Shown here in pieces: positions 15,694-24,756 of a DNA stretch of 64,000 nt. Made by a program: the position numbers and the translations under genes. Below the pieces are notes generated by a model. The model had not been told where the DNA came from. It was given only the letters and a program-made list of their open reading frames with translations, and searched no databases. Origin of the DNA: Rhodohalobacter sp. 614A (GTDB taxonomy: Bacteria; Bacteroidota; Rhodothermia; Balneolales; Balneolaceae). Numbering within the stretch: the first letter of the stretch is position 1; each line of letters begins with the position of its first letter. The stretch covers positions 62,001 to 126,000 of the forward strand of contig NZ_JAKEDS010000003.1 in assembly GCF_021462415.1 (NCBI RefSeq), read 5' to 3'.

Positions 15694-16540
15694 TTGCAGT
15701 ATATTTTTTGTAAAGCGTTGAAATTCCGCGTCCGGTCAGGCTGAACAACAGAATTAATATTGTTAAAATGATAGCAGCTGCGTACGCCCGTTCCCTGACC
15801 GCTTCGATGGGTGAGCTAAGCTGAAAGAATATGGATAATGGAAGTGTAGCCGTTGGCTGCAATAAATTTTCTGGAATGTAATCGGTAAAACCGGCCGTAA
15901 ATAGAACAGCGGCGGCATCACCGACTCCCTTTCCCAAAGCCAAAAGAATCGCTGTGGTGAGGCCCGGCAATGCTTTTCTTGCATAAATCTTGAATGCCGT
16001 TTCCGTTTGGGTAGAACCAAGAGAATACGAAGCCTCCATTAAGCCTCGCGGAATGGTTCGCAAGACTTCATCCATAGCCCGAATCATGATCGGGCAAATC
16101 ATAATGGCGACGGTGATAATTCCGGCAAGCAATGAGGCACGAAGACCTATAAATAACATCAAAGTAAACCCGAATGCACCGTACACGATAGCCGGCACAC
16201 CCCACAAAATATCCAGCAAAAGCCGGATTCGGATGAGTGTTTTTCGATGTTTAATCATATGAATGTTCATAAACAACGCCACAGGCAAGCTGACAACAAT
16301 TGCACATAAAGTGGCGCCACCTGCCAGATAAAAGGATCCAATAATGGCGTTCAGTACCCCGCCCTCCTTCCCAAAATAAAATCCGCCTTGCGGTACTTTG
16401 GTAATCATATCCCATGACATAGCCGGAATTCCACGATATAAAATCGTCGCGATAATCCATCCCAAAACCACAAAGAGTAACCATGTGGTAAGCCTTGTTA
16501 AATATTTGAAAAACTTTTCTTCAAATAGCTTCTTATTCAT
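15680..16540 (-). CDS. pstA: Phosphate-type ABC transporter permease (PstA-like)
   Basis: A 286-residue inner-membrane permease with about six hydrophobic helices (WLLFVVLGWIIATILYRG; LAGGATLCAIVVSLPVALFM; the last TILILLFSL). The EAA loop that docks to the ATPase reads MEASYSLGSTQTETAFKIYA. The GVPAIVYGAFGF segment is characteristic of PstA/PstC. It overlaps the upstream permease by 4 bp and the downstream ATPase by 14 bp, so the three are translated together. It forms the membrane pore with PstC. Confidence 0.88.
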   Translation of the reverse strand: MNKKLFEEKFFKYLTRLTTWLLFVVLGWIIATILYRGIPAMSWDMITKVPQGGFYFGKEGGVLNAIIGSFYLAGGATLCAIVVSLPVALFMNIHMIKHRKTLIRIRLLLDILWGVPAIVYGAFGFTLMLFIGLRASLLAGIITVAIMICPIMIRAMDEVLRTIPRGLMEASYSLGSTQTETAFKIYARKALPGLTTAILLALGKGVGDAAAVLFTAGFTDYIPENLLQPTATLPLSIFFQLSSPIEAVRERAYAAAIILTILILLFSLTGRGISTLYKKYTANGTD

Positions 16541-17445
16541 CCTACCTCCGATTTTTGAATAACGTACCGGGATGCAAAATTGAAGGACGTCACCATCACA
16601 AATAACAGCAATGCGGCCAGCATCAACGCCGAATCATAGAGTGGAATTGACATCATTTCCCCGTAATTGTTAGCAATTAAAGCAGGAATGGGATACCCGG
16701 CCTCAAACACATTGGATGGAAATTGTACCCGGTTTCCGACTACCATCAATACAGCAATCGTATTCCCCAAAGCATTGGATACCCCGAGTGCGAAAGCTGC
16801 CAGAATGCCGGACAATCCTTTTCTTAAAAGAACATGTTTAATACACTCCCAATAGGTCGATCCCAGAGACAGGGAAGCTTCTTTCAGGCCGACAGGCATG
16901 CTTCGAAATACCTCAATCAACATATTGAGCACATAAGGAGTGGACATAACAGCCAGAACAATTCCGCCGGCCAGGATACTGTAACCCGTGGACCGGATGC
17001 CAAACCACGATGCCAGCCCGGCGACCAACGGAACAATCGTCAAAATTCCCCAAACTCCGTAAATCACTGATGGAATTCCGGCCAGAATATCGATGACCGG
17101 ATGCACCATTTTTAAAAACCGTTTTGGAGCAAATTGTGTGATGTAAATAGAGGTCATTAAACTGGTTGGCGCTGTTATGCAAACCGCCAATATGGTTACT
17201 AAAACAGAACCCACAATAAATGGAAGAAATCCGAAATTACCTTTCATCGGCGACCACTGGGTACCGCTGAGAATAGTCCAAATACTCTGATCATAGAGCA
17301 GTGGCAACGATTTGATCAGCAAGCCGAGGAATATGGCAAGTGGAATCACTAAAATGAAAGAGAGTCCGGCAAACATCCAGATTGTAGATACCCGATCCAC
17401 CCAAAAACGCCTGCCTGCCTGTTTGATTTTTAAAGCTGAGATCAT
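16537..17445 (-). CDS. pstC: Phosphate-type ABC transporter permease (PstC-like)
   Basis: The start at 17445 (MISALKIKQAGRRFWVDRV) follows the pstS stop by 7 bp; a longer frame to 17496 would overlap pstS. It gives 302 residues. Six helices are visible, the first FAGLSFILVIPLAIFLGLLI. The EAA loop reads KEASLSLGSTYWECIKHVLL, and DILAGIPSVIYGVWG is the family GxPSxxYG segment. It pairs with the PstA-like subunit. No PhoU or PhoBR gene is adjacent. Confidence 0.88.
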   Translation of the reverse strand: MISALKIKQAGRRFWVDRVSTIWMFAGLSFILVIPLAIFLGLLIKSLPLLYDQSIWTILSGTQWSPMKGNFGFLPFIVGSVLVTILAVCITAPTSLMTSIYITQFAPKRFLKMVHPVIDILAGIPSVIYGVWGILTIVPLVAGLASWFGIRSTGYSILAGGIVLAVMSTPYVLNMLIEVFRSMPVGLKEASLSLGSTYWECIKHVLLRKGLSGILAAFALGVSNALGNTIAVLMVVGNRVQFPSNVFEAGYPIPALIANNYGEMMSIPLYDSALMLAALLLFVMVTSFNFASRYVIQKSEVG

Positions 17446-17452
17446 AACATAT

Positions 17453-18436
17453 TCAGTTTTGAAGTTTCGAAAGCTGATCCCGGATATAAGCCTCATTCAA
17501 AGGAACGTAACCACTTGGCCGAACGAATTGCTGTCCTTCTGTCAAAACCCACTCGAGAAATGCAATAACGGCCTGTTGTTCAGGTTCGCCATTCGTTATC
17601 AAGTATAATTCACGGGCCGGTGGCGATGGATATTTTCCAGAACCAACTGCTTTTAAAATGGCACTGAAGTTGTCATAAAAATCTTCATCTTCATCAAGCA
17701 CGCCATTTGTATTCAGATCAAACGGAATAATCTCAATACCCTCATTTTTTTGGCCCGATTCCACATCATAAACATAAATGGTATTGTTAAAACCAACACT
17801 CAAAGGATCTCTCCGCACTGCATCAGCAAGTCCCGGATCTCCCATTATTCCTACCCCATTCATATCCTCCTGATGAGCACCAAAATAGGATGCAAATGTT
17901 TCGGCGGCGCCGGCTGCATCAGAACGGGCAAACACCGTGATTTGCTCTCCCCTGCCTTCTTCCAGATCTATAACATCTCCCCAATGAGGGTACTCATTAT
18001 TCAACCAAATCGTGGCTAAATCTTCTTGAGTTACTCCCTGCTTATGCAGCTCTTCCAGGTAGGGATTTTCAGTGCTTATAGTTGGAATTACCGCATCTTT
18101 GGTCACAGCTACCCACCACACTCCGCGATCTATTTCTGCCTGTGTGAAATTTCTCGAGAACATACCCAAATCGGTAGCACCGGCCATCACATCGGCCATG
18201 CCCTTGCCGGCTCCGCCAGCCTGAATATCGAACTGAATGTTGGGATGAGTTTTGTTAAACTCCTCCGCCCAGGTGGTCACCAATGGATAGAGAGCAAAGG
18301 CACCGGATATGGCTATCCTTGCATTTTCACCTTCTGTTTGCTGACCTTTTTTATCGGAAGAGCCGCAACCACCCAGAATACCTAATATTAAGATTGAGAG
18401 GATAATGACAGGTAAGAAAAAGGTTTTAATATTCAT
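17453..18436 (-). CDS. pstS: Phosphate-type substrate-binding lipoprotein (PstS-like)
   Basis: A 327-residue binding protein. The lipobox LGGC (C24) makes it a lipoprotein. ISGAFALYPLVTTWAEEF and GGAGKGMADVMAGATDLGMFSR form the anion-binding lobe typical of the PstS-like superfamily. FDLNTNGVLDEDED at 240-251 is a perfect EF-hand-type loop (D240, N242, N244, D248, E251), implying bound calcium. It is the first transporter gene, 29 bp after a DUF2490 gene. The SGAFALYP type differs from classical Pst phosphate-binding proteins, so the anion may not be phosphate. Confidence 0.85.
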   Translation of the reverse strand: MNIKTFFLPVIILSILILGILGGCGSSDKKGQQTEGENARIAISGAFALYPLVTTWAEEFNKTHPNIQFDIQAGGAGKGMADVMAGATDLGMFSRNFTQAEIDRGVWWVAVTKDAVIPTISTENPYLEELHKQGVTQEDLATIWLNNEYPHWGDVIDLEEGRGEQITVFARSDAAGAAETFASYFGAHQEDMNGVGIMGDPGLADAVRRDPLSVGFNNTIYVYDVESGQKNEGIEIIPFDLNTNGVLDEDEDFYDNFSAILKAVGSGKYPSPPARELYLITNGEPEQQAVIAFLEWVLTEGQQFVRPSGYVPLNEAYIRDQLSKLQN

Positions 18437-18465
18437 AATATCTATAGATTTAATAGGATTTAAAT

Positions 18466-19230
18466 TTAAAAAGATTGATTGAATGTTACACGTAAAATAT
18501 ATCGGCTTCTGAAATCATCGCCGTTACTTCGTTGTTGAAACCAATTGATGAGATCGGCCTCAAGATTGCTTTTAGAACTGAATTTGCTTCTGATTCCGAC
18601 ATACAATCGATTCTGGTCAAAGGTATTTCGGACAATATCTTTACCTGCATTGATCATAATTTCATCACCAATTTTGAAGTCAAGAGCTCCGGCCCCACTT
18701 TTATCATTGAGTGGAATCCTGAATTGAACACGGTAGCGAAACCGCAAGTTGAAATCATATCCATCAGCAAGTTCAGTTCCTTCCGTTTTTCTGATGAACC
18801 GTTCCTCCAGCCGATATCGATGTGTAATCCCCACGTTACCCACCTTATCTCTCATCGTCAAATCCTGGTGAGGCCTTATTTCGGGACGCGTCAAGTCAAT
18901 GTCAGCCTCGCCATCCTGGGGCAATGACTGGAAAAAATATACACCGCCTGCTCCTATCTCCCAGCCGTTAGAAAGGCTTTTCACAAATGTTACACGGGGA
19001 ACCAGCAGTTGATGTTGACGGTCGGGGAAAGCCCACCTCCGGATCTCTAATTCACCTTTTAGCGACCAACTGCTGCCAAGATCAAACGAGGGACTATAGC
19101 GCAACCAGTAGAAAGTCTCGTGATCGATGTTCTTGCTTTGCGCTGCCAATCTGGTTGAAGTGAATAATGTTAGAAAGACTGAAAACAATGTTAATGTCAG
19201 TATAGCTTTTGTATCATATTTGTATTTCAT
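18466..19230 (-). CDS. DUF2490 outer-membrane beta-barrel protein
   Basis: A 254-residue exported protein: signal peptide ending TSTRLAAQS, then alternating amphipathic strands (WSLKGELEIRRW, YRLEERFI, FNLRFRYRVQFRIPL) and a terminal aromatic residue (RVTFNQSF), as in outer-membrane barrels. The pattern matches DUF2490, whose function is unknown. It is immediately upstream of pstS in the same direction, so it may form the outer-membrane part of this oxyanion uptake unit (inference). Confidence 0.85.
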   Translation of the reverse strand: MKYKYDTKAILTLTLFSVFLTLFTSTRLAAQSKNIDHETFYWLRYSPSFDLGSSWSLKGELEIRRWAFPDRQHQLLVPRVTFVKSLSNGWEIGAGGVYFFQSLPQDGEADIDLTRPEIRPHQDLTMRDKVGNVGITHRYRLEERFIRKTEGTELADGYDFNLRFRYRVQFRIPLNDKSGAGALDFKIGDEIMINAGKDIVRNTFDQNRLYVGIRSKFSSKSNLEADLINWFQQRSNGDDFRSRYILRVTFNQSF

Positions 19231-19282
19231 GGAATAAATATTGGTTAGGATTTTAAGAATGGGATGAATCTACAAAATACCT

Positions 19283-19308
19283 AATTACCTACCAAGTTTA
19301 TAGGAATT
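19283..19308 (-). promoter_or_regulatory. Candidate Rrf2 operator before the DUF2490-pst operon
   Basis: AATTACCTA (19283-19291) and TAGGAATT (19301-19308) form a dyad with one bulged base around a 9-nt centre, placed 52 bp before the DUF2490 start and just behind the Rrf2 gene. A further ACCTA repeat precedes it. Assignment to Rrf2 rests on position only. Confidence 0.4.
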
Positions 19309-19321
19309 AATTTTAAAAAAA

Positions 19322-19756
19322 CTACAACTCTTCTAAAAACCCTTCCTGTTCTACCAAACGGGTCAGTGTATATCTTTTTAAAATATGCACTGTTTCATCT
19401 CTCACTTCTTTTATTGCTTTGCGAATCGTACATGTTTTCTCGTCCTTGCACTCTTCACACCGTTCGTAATAGTTATAAGTAACACAGGGAAGCAGAGCAA
19501 TCGCACCATCTATCGTACGATGAATATCTGCGAGGTTAATTTCATCCGGGTGTTGACGCAGATAATATCCTCCGCTTCGTCCTTTTTTACTGCTAATGTA
19601 TCCCGAACTTTTAAGCTCAAGTAATATAGCTTCCAAAAACTTGTGTGGGATGTTCTCTTTCTCTGCAATCTCTCCAATAGACATGGGGCCGCGGTTACGT
19701 TCTTTCGCTAAACGTAACATTGCATGAATAGCATATTTGGCTTTTTTGGACAGCAA
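19322..19756 (-). CDS. Rrf2-family regulator with cysteine cluster
   Basis: A 144-residue regulator. MLSKKAKYAIHAMLRLA and SIGEIAEKENIPHKFLEAIL are the Rrf2 winged-HTH start, GYISSKKGRSGGYYL the wing. Cysteines C91, C100, C103 and C109 (PCVTY...RCEECK...TCT) lie where IscR and NsrR bind an Fe-S cluster, so redox, NO or Fe-S status sensing is plausible. It is transcribed in the same direction as the DUF2490-pst genes, 91 bp upstream, with a dyad between. A DNA-binding repressor of that operon is the likely role. Confidence 0.9.
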   Translation of the reverse strand: MLSKKAKYAIHAMLRLAKERNRGPMSIGEIAEKENIPHKFLEAILLELKSSGYISSKKGRSGGYYLRQHPDEINLADIHRTIDGAIALLPCVTYNYYERCEECKDEKTCTIRKAIKEVRDETVHILKRYTLTRLVEQEGFLEEL

Positions 19757-19914
19757 AGCAAGTAGATTGTTTGTAGTTAAGTATTCAAAATATAAACCAA
19801 AAGATGTCGTCTAACAAACGTTTCGGGATGACCGGAGACGATGCCGTGTTTAAATTTAACCATAAAAGTTCAGCTACTTTTATGAATCAAATATAAAAGC
19901 CAAGTTGCTACACC

Positions 19915-21123
19915 TCACTCTAAAACAACTTCCACAGAATTAGATTTGAAGTGATCAAAAAAGTCGGGCATAACAGTTAACGGATAGCTTGAGTGAGTGT
20001 TGATAAGAATGCAGATTCCTACTCCATCTTCTGGTGCAAAAGCGATTTCGCTTCGATAGCCGTTTACATATCCTCCGTGGTATACGATTCTTTGCCCATG
20101 ATTATCAAGCACTCTCCACCCCATTCCATAATACGATTCATTCACTCCTTCCCAATACCGGCTATAGCGTCGGTTGTGGATGGTAGCCAACGGATCAAAA
20201 ATTTCTTCCAGCCTTTTCCCGGAAATTATTTCAGGATGATGACCGGTTAACAATAGCAACCATTTCCCCATATCTGAGGCCGAAGCATTGATTCCTCCGG
20301 AAGAAATTGCATTGTAATATTTTTCAGAAATAGACATGGGTACACGTCCCCTCGAACTGGAATGATAGACATGGGGCAACGCTTTATTCGTGGAAGATTG
20401 AATGCTCTCAAAACTTGCCGATGAATGATTCATTGCTAACGGCTTAAACAGTTTCTCTTCCAGAAGTGTGTGAAAGCTGGTATTCGTTTGGGATTCCAGC
20501 ACTTTTTCAATTGCTGAATAGGTTGCATTCTGGTAGGAAACCTGCCTGCCTTCTTTTGAAATTAAAGGCACGTATTGCAGCCGGGGAATGATGCTGTCTA
20601 AAGAAAGTCCGTCTTCTACCAAATTCGTATACGAATGGCGTGGCAATCCTGTGGTATGAGACAATAGATGCTTGATCTGAATCCGCTTGGTTTGTTCCGG
20701 ATCATTCAGTTTGAAATCCTCCAAATAACGGAATACAGGGTCATTCCAGTTCACAACTCCTTCTTCTACCATTATTCCCGTCAGGACCGAAGCAAAACCT
20801 TTCGAAACACTTCCCAACCTGAATACGGTGTGTTCGTCAACTTTTTGAGGCTTTCCTTTCTCTGTTACACCGAATCCTTTTTGAAAAATAACCCGTCCAT
20901 CTTTTACGAAGACAACCGCGGCACCCGGTATTTGCTCATCAGTCAGGCCATCTTTAAAACCCTGTTCAAATTCTTCCAGGTACATGGCTAAAGATTCATC
21001 CATCACCCATTCTTCTTTGGGTTCCGGTTCTACAACGATTGGCTCCGATTTGATATCGTTAAAGGCCAAATAAGCCACAAAAATAATAACCAGCAAAAGA
21101 AGTGCAGAAAAAAATCGGATCAC
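19915..21123 (-). CDS. Serine hydrolase (class C beta-lactamase fold), membrane-anchored
   Basis: A 402-residue protein with an N-terminal hydrophobic anchor (FFSALLLLVIIFVAYLAF). The active-site set is present: S105-V-S-K108 (nucleophile and base), Y197-Q-N199, and HGG in RIVYHGGYVNGY. LLSHTTGLPRHSY is the usual family segment. Such proteins are esterases, D,D-peptidases or amidases; beta-lactam hydrolysis is not implied. Periplasmic, single gene. Confidence 0.9.
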   Translation of the reverse strand: MIRFFSALLLLVIIFVAYLAFNDIKSEPIVVEPEPKEEWVMDESLAMYLEEFEQGFKDGLTDEQIPGAAVVFVKDGRVIFQKGFGVTEKGKPQKVDEHTVFRLGSVSKGFASVLTGIMVEEGVVNWNDPVFRYLEDFKLNDPEQTKRIQIKHLLSHTTGLPRHSYTNLVEDGLSLDSIIPRLQYVPLISKEGRQVSYQNATYSAIEKVLESQTNTSFHTLLEEKLFKPLAMNHSSASFESIQSSTNKALPHVYHSSSRGRVPMSISEKYYNAISSGGINASASDMGKWLLLLTGHHPEIISGKRLEEIFDPLATIHNRRYSRYWEGVNESYYGMGWRVLDNHGQRIVYHGGYVNGYRSEIAFAPEDGVGICILINTHSSYPLTVMPDFFDHFKSNSVEVVLE

Positions 21124-21456
21124 AGAATATGGATGTGTAGCATAAAAATGCAGTTCTGGTTCTTGCTAAAATTCATGCCAAGAATACTAAAAATCTGACT
21201 CCGATATAAAATAGAATTGAGGTAAAATTTTATTTATATCATCTTCTCAATTATGGCTCACGTCAAAATGAAATGCAAAGATGGATGCTTTCGATCTAAA
21301 AAAGTACCTTACATAATTTTATATCCAAATAATCAGCAGAATAATCAACATATCCACCTTTTAAGGCGGCGCAAATACGGGTTCAGAAATTTAAAATAAC
21401 TACCAGGCTAACCGCTTCAACTTTGGGAATTAAGCGGCTGTAAAAAATCACTGCAC
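21124..21456. other. Gene-free intergenic region between divergent serine hydrolases
   Basis: About 330 bp, AT-rich, separating two divergently transcribed serine hydrolase genes. It must hold both promoters, but I cannot pick them out confidently. A 48-codon basic frame (21253-21399) has no ribosome binding site and is not called. Confidence 0.5.
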
Positions 21457-22503
21457 ATGGAAAAAAAGAAACTCATCGTCCGGCTTCTTCGAATCATCAT
21501 GCCAATCCTGGCAATAATCTCTATTGTGATATTCCCGCCTTGGGATGGAATATGGGCATGGTTACCGCCATTACCCGACACCGTTCAGGAACAGGTTGAT
21601 GATGCCATTGATCATGGTCTGGATGGCATCATTGTTTATGTAGATCAATCCGGTAAAAAGCCGGCTTTTTATTCAGCCGGCTGGAAAAATAAAGGAACTC
21701 GAACGCTGGCTGATCCACATGCATTGTTCAAAATTGCCAGTATCAGCAAATTATATATTGCCGCTGCAGCCACCAAATTGGCCCATAACCAAAGCTTGGC
21801 GCTGGATGATACTCTCGCCGATCATTTGCCAGAACTTGTTGGAAGAATTGAATATGCGGATCAGATTACTTTGAGAATGTTACTACAGCATCGCAGCGGC
21901 ATTCCTAATTTCACTGACCAGGAAGAATTCGACTGGTTCATTCCCCAGACAGACCTAAACAAAAATCTGGAAATCATCTTAGATAAACCGGCAGATTTTA
22001 CGCCTGACTCCCGCCACAGTTATTCCAATACAAACTATCTGTTGATAGGCCGTATTCTTGACAACATTTTAGGATATAGTCACCATCAATATATCGAGAC
22101 AGAAATACTGGCCCCTCTCGGCCTGACGAATACATATAGTTTGCCTGAAGATGTAGAAAACGAAAATATTGTCAGCGGGTACTGGTATCAATATGAAGAT
22201 GATCTTTGGAGTCTTGATTATTTAATTCCCGGCGGCTCGATGATTGCAACTGCTCAGGACGTGGGTATCTTTTTGAGAGCTTTGAATAATGGTTCGTTAC
22301 TGAATGACGATGAGCAGGCTATTTACTCTTCAATTTATGAATATGAACATACGGGCTGGCTGCCGGGATACCAGAGTATCGCACGTTATCACAAGGATAT
22401 GGATACCGTTGTTGTTCAATTTGTGAATACAACCGGTGGAGAATCAATAATGATGTCGAACATTGTTTACAACCGCATTGTTCGAATACTCAGCGAACAA
22501 TAA
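21457..22503 (+). CDS. Serine hydrolase (class C beta-lactamase fold)
   Basis: A 348-residue exported or anchored enzyme (hydrophobic IIMPILAIISIVIFPP near the N-terminus). Motifs: S95-I-S-K98, Y189-S-N191 in SYSNTNYLL, and HTG in YEHTGWLPGY. LLQHRSGIPNF is the family segment after the second motif. It is shorter than the preceding serine hydrolase and not closely similar outside the motifs, so the two are not a recent duplication. The substrate is not readable. Confidence 0.88.
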   Translation: MEKKKLIVRLLRIIMPILAIISIVIFPPWDGIWAWLPPLPDTVQEQVDDAIDHGLDGIIVYVDQSGKKPAFYSAGWKNKGTRTLADPHALFKIASISKLYIAAAATKLAHNQSLALDDTLADHLPELVGRIEYADQITLRMLLQHRSGIPNFTDQEEFDWFIPQTDLNKNLEIILDKPADFTPDSRHSYSNTNYLLIGRILDNILGYSHHQYIETEILAPLGLTNTYSLPEDVENENIVSGYWYQYEDDLWSLDYLIPGGSMIATAQDVGIFLRALNNGSLLNDDEQAIYSSIYEYEHTGWLPGYQSIARYHKDMDTVVVQFVNTTGGESIMMSNIVYNRIVRILSEQ

Positions 22504-22654
22504 GCCCGATTAGCATTATTGTCAGTTAGATATTTGTTATCCTGATGGAGTGCAAATCAACAGGGATTTTGAATTAAATGAGCATCAACGTTGGCAGCTA
22601 ATTTAACTCACCAAATTCCAAATTCTTTCCAGATTCTTCTTTTATTATGAAACG

Positions 22655-23332
22655 ATGAAAATTTTAGTCATTGAAGATGAAAAACAGCTTCAAAAGAGTA
22701 TTGTAGAATCTCTTGAAAAGGAGCACTATGTAGTAGAAACGGCGGATGATTATCCTTCAGCAGTCGAGAAAGTCTTTGTGTATGATTACAACTGCATTTT
22801 GCTCGATATCATGCTGTCAAACGGAAACGGGCTACAATTACTTGAAAAGCTAAAGAGAGAGGGCAAAAGTGAAAACGTTATCATCATATCAGCAAAAGAT
22901 TCGCTGGATGACAAGTTAAAAGGCCTGGAGTTAGGAGCCGACGATTATCTGACAAAACCATTTCACCTGGCGGAGTTGAATGCAAGAGTAAAAGCTGTTC
23001 TCAGACGAAATACTTTGGATGGACAATCAACCATAGATTTTGGCAATGTAAGTCTCAACCCAGACACCCGGGAAGTTCGTGTTCATGAACAGGAGATCAA
23101 TCTCAACCGAAAAGAATTCGATATACTTAAATATTTCCTGACCAATAAGAAAAGACTCGTAACTCGAACTGGCCTTGCGGAACACGTTTGGGGCGATCAT
23201 ATTGATCAGGCTGATAATTTTGATTTCATCTACTATCAGATTACAAATCTGCGAAAGAAACTGGAAAAAGCTGATGCCGATGTTGAAATCAAGGCTGTTT
23301 ACGGAGTAGGTTATAAATTAGAGTTGCAATGA
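22655..23332 (+). CDS. OmpR/PhoB-type response regulator
   Basis: A 225-residue response regulator. The acidic pair E7-D8, phospho-acceptor D51 (CILLDIML), and the TKPF lysine are in place. The C-terminal winged HTH (INLNRKEFDILKYFL; VWGDHIDQADNFDFIYYQI; VYGVGYKLEL) binds DNA. Its last codons overlap the histidine kinase start by 4 bp. The PepSY-like gene downstream is the probable target, as in many Bacteroidota envelope-sensing systems. Confidence 0.95.
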   Translation: MKILVIEDEKQLQKSIVESLEKEHYVVETADDYPSAVEKVFVYDYNCILLDIMLSNGNGLQLLEKLKREGKSENVIIISAKDSLDDKLKGLELGADDYLTKPFHLAELNARVKAVLRRNTLDGQSTIDFGNVSLNPDTREVRVHEQEINLNRKEFDILKYFLTNKKRLVTRTGLAEHVWGDHIDQADNFDFIYYQITNLRKKLEKADADVEIKAVYGVGYKLELQ

Positions 23333-24594
23333 AGTTACTCAACCGTTCTTTACAATATCTTTCGGTTACCATTCTGGTTGTTGTTGGCATCTGGTCTGTG
23401 ATTTTTTACCTCGACTTCAGAGATGAAGTTTATGATATTGTAGATGACAGCCTGGAAGACCAATTGGAACTTCTCAATGCCCGGGTCAGAGAAAATCCTT
23501 CCCTGTTGGAAACAACCACATTTGAGAACGGTGTTTTTTCTATCTCTCCTATCACAGAACAAGAAGCTTTGGTTTATCAGGAAGAAGTTTTCAGCGACGA
23601 GCTTATGCCGCTGCCCTATGACAATGATCTTGAACAGGTTCGAATGCTCTCTGAAGCTTACCTGGTTGACGGAAAGTATTACAAATACCAGGTCATTTCT
23701 TCAACTGTTGAAGAAGACGATCTGATCGAAAGCCTGTTTTGGTTTATCGTGTGGCTTTACATGGCCCTAATTCTTACCATCATAGTGGTGAATAACTGGG
23801 TACTTAGAGGCCTGTGGTCTCCTTTCTATCAAATATTGACGGAGCTGAAGCAATTTCGGCTGGAAAAGAAGACAAACCTCGCAAATGTTTCATCAAGAAC
23901 CAGGGAATTCCAGGAGTTGAAAAAGGTTGCGGAAGAGTTAATCGAGCGGACCACACAAACGTTTATCAATCAGAAACAATTTACGGAAAATGCTTCTCAT
24001 GAACTGCAAACACCCATTGCTATCATCAGAAGCAAACTTGAATTGTTAATCGAAAAAGGAACTCTCGCTGATGAGGATGCAAAAACGGTTGGCGAGGTTT
24101 TAGACATCACATCCCGATTGACGCAATTAAATAAATCGCTTTTGCTTTTAAGCAGAATTGATAACAAGCAATTTGCCGAAGATAAATATACTTCCGTCAA
24201 TGAAATGGTTCATCAAATTGTACATGAACTTGATGAGATTTCATCATACAAGAACATTTCTATAAATATCACAGAAAATTCATCTGCAACGATGTATGCA
24301 GATCCGTATTTAGCCAAAATTCTTTTCCAAAATTTGCTGGTGAATGCTATCCATCACAATAAAAAAGGAGGAAAAGTTGACATCGAAATCTCAGAAAAAG
24401 AATTCAAAATTTGTAATACATCAAACACAAAAGCTTTGGATGAAAAGCAATTGTTCAAGCGATTTTCAAAAAATAGAGAGACAAAAAATAGTACGGGTTT
24501 GGGATTAGCCATTGTTCATGCAATCTGCAATTTATACGAGTTCGATATCGAATATTCCTATAATGAATTGCATTGTTTCCAGGTCTTCTTATAA
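23329..24594 (+). CDS. Sensor histidine kinase
   Basis: A 421-residue membrane kinase. Two membrane helices (LSVTILVVVGIWSVIFYLDF; FWFIVWLYMALILTIIVV) bracket a ~100-residue periplasmic sensor. H224 in ENASHELQTP is the phospho-site; NLLVNAIHHNKKGGK and STGLGLAIVHAICNL are the N and G boxes of the ATPase. No clear HAMP domain is seen between the second helix and the histidine. Translation is coupled to the response regulator by the 4-bp overlap. The sensed signal is unknown; position next to a PepSY-like protein suggests envelope stress or metal. Confidence 0.95.
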   Translation: MKLLNRSLQYLSVTILVVVGIWSVIFYLDFRDEVYDIVDDSLEDQLELLNARVRENPSLLETTTFENGVFSISPITEQEALVYQEEVFSDELMPLPYDNDLEQVRMLSEAYLVDGKYYKYQVISSTVEEDDLIESLFWFIVWLYMALILTIIVVNNWVLRGLWSPFYQILTELKQFRLEKKTNLANVSSRTREFQELKKVAEELIERTTQTFINQKQFTENASHELQTPIAIIRSKLELLIEKGTLADEDAKTVGEVLDITSRLTQLNKSLLLLSRIDNKQFAEDKYTSVNEMVHQIVHELDEISSYKNISINITENSSATMYADPYLAKILFQNLLVNAIHHNKKGGKVDIEISEKEFKICNTSNTKALDEKQLFKRFSKNRETKNSTGLGLAIVHAICNLYEFDIEYSYNELHCFQVFL

Positions 24595-24648
24595 ATAATT
24601 TTCTTTGCTCCCTCCGATTCCAAATTGTTTCTAAATTTGGCTCATATA

Positions 24649-24754
24649 TTCTGTACGTAATCAAAAGATAAAGCCCTGGAATGCTGTTTTAAGTTTCTAT
24701 TTGGCAGATCTAAAACAGACGAACCAGGGCAGTAAACCAAATAAACGTACAGAA
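24649..24754. repeat. Triple nested inverted repeat in the leader of the PepSY-like gene
   Basis: Three exact inverted repeats are concentric: TTCTGTACGT (24649-24658)/ACGTACAGAA (24745-24754), GCCCTGG (24673-24679)/CCAGGGC (24724-24730), CTGTTTTA (24684-24691)/TAAAACAG (24711-24718). The internal spacers are nearly symmetric (14/14 and 4/5 nt). The outer arm ends 2 bp before the ATG of the PepSY-like gene (24757), so the transcript would hide the start region. There is no T run behind it. A regulatory leader, operator complex, or small MITE-like insertion are possible. Confidence 0.6.
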
Positions 24755-24756
24755 CA

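Noticed and set aside
21253-21399. 48-codon basic frame between the serine hydrolases
   Set aside because: No ribosome binding site and low-complexity Asn/Gln/Arg sequence; not enough support.
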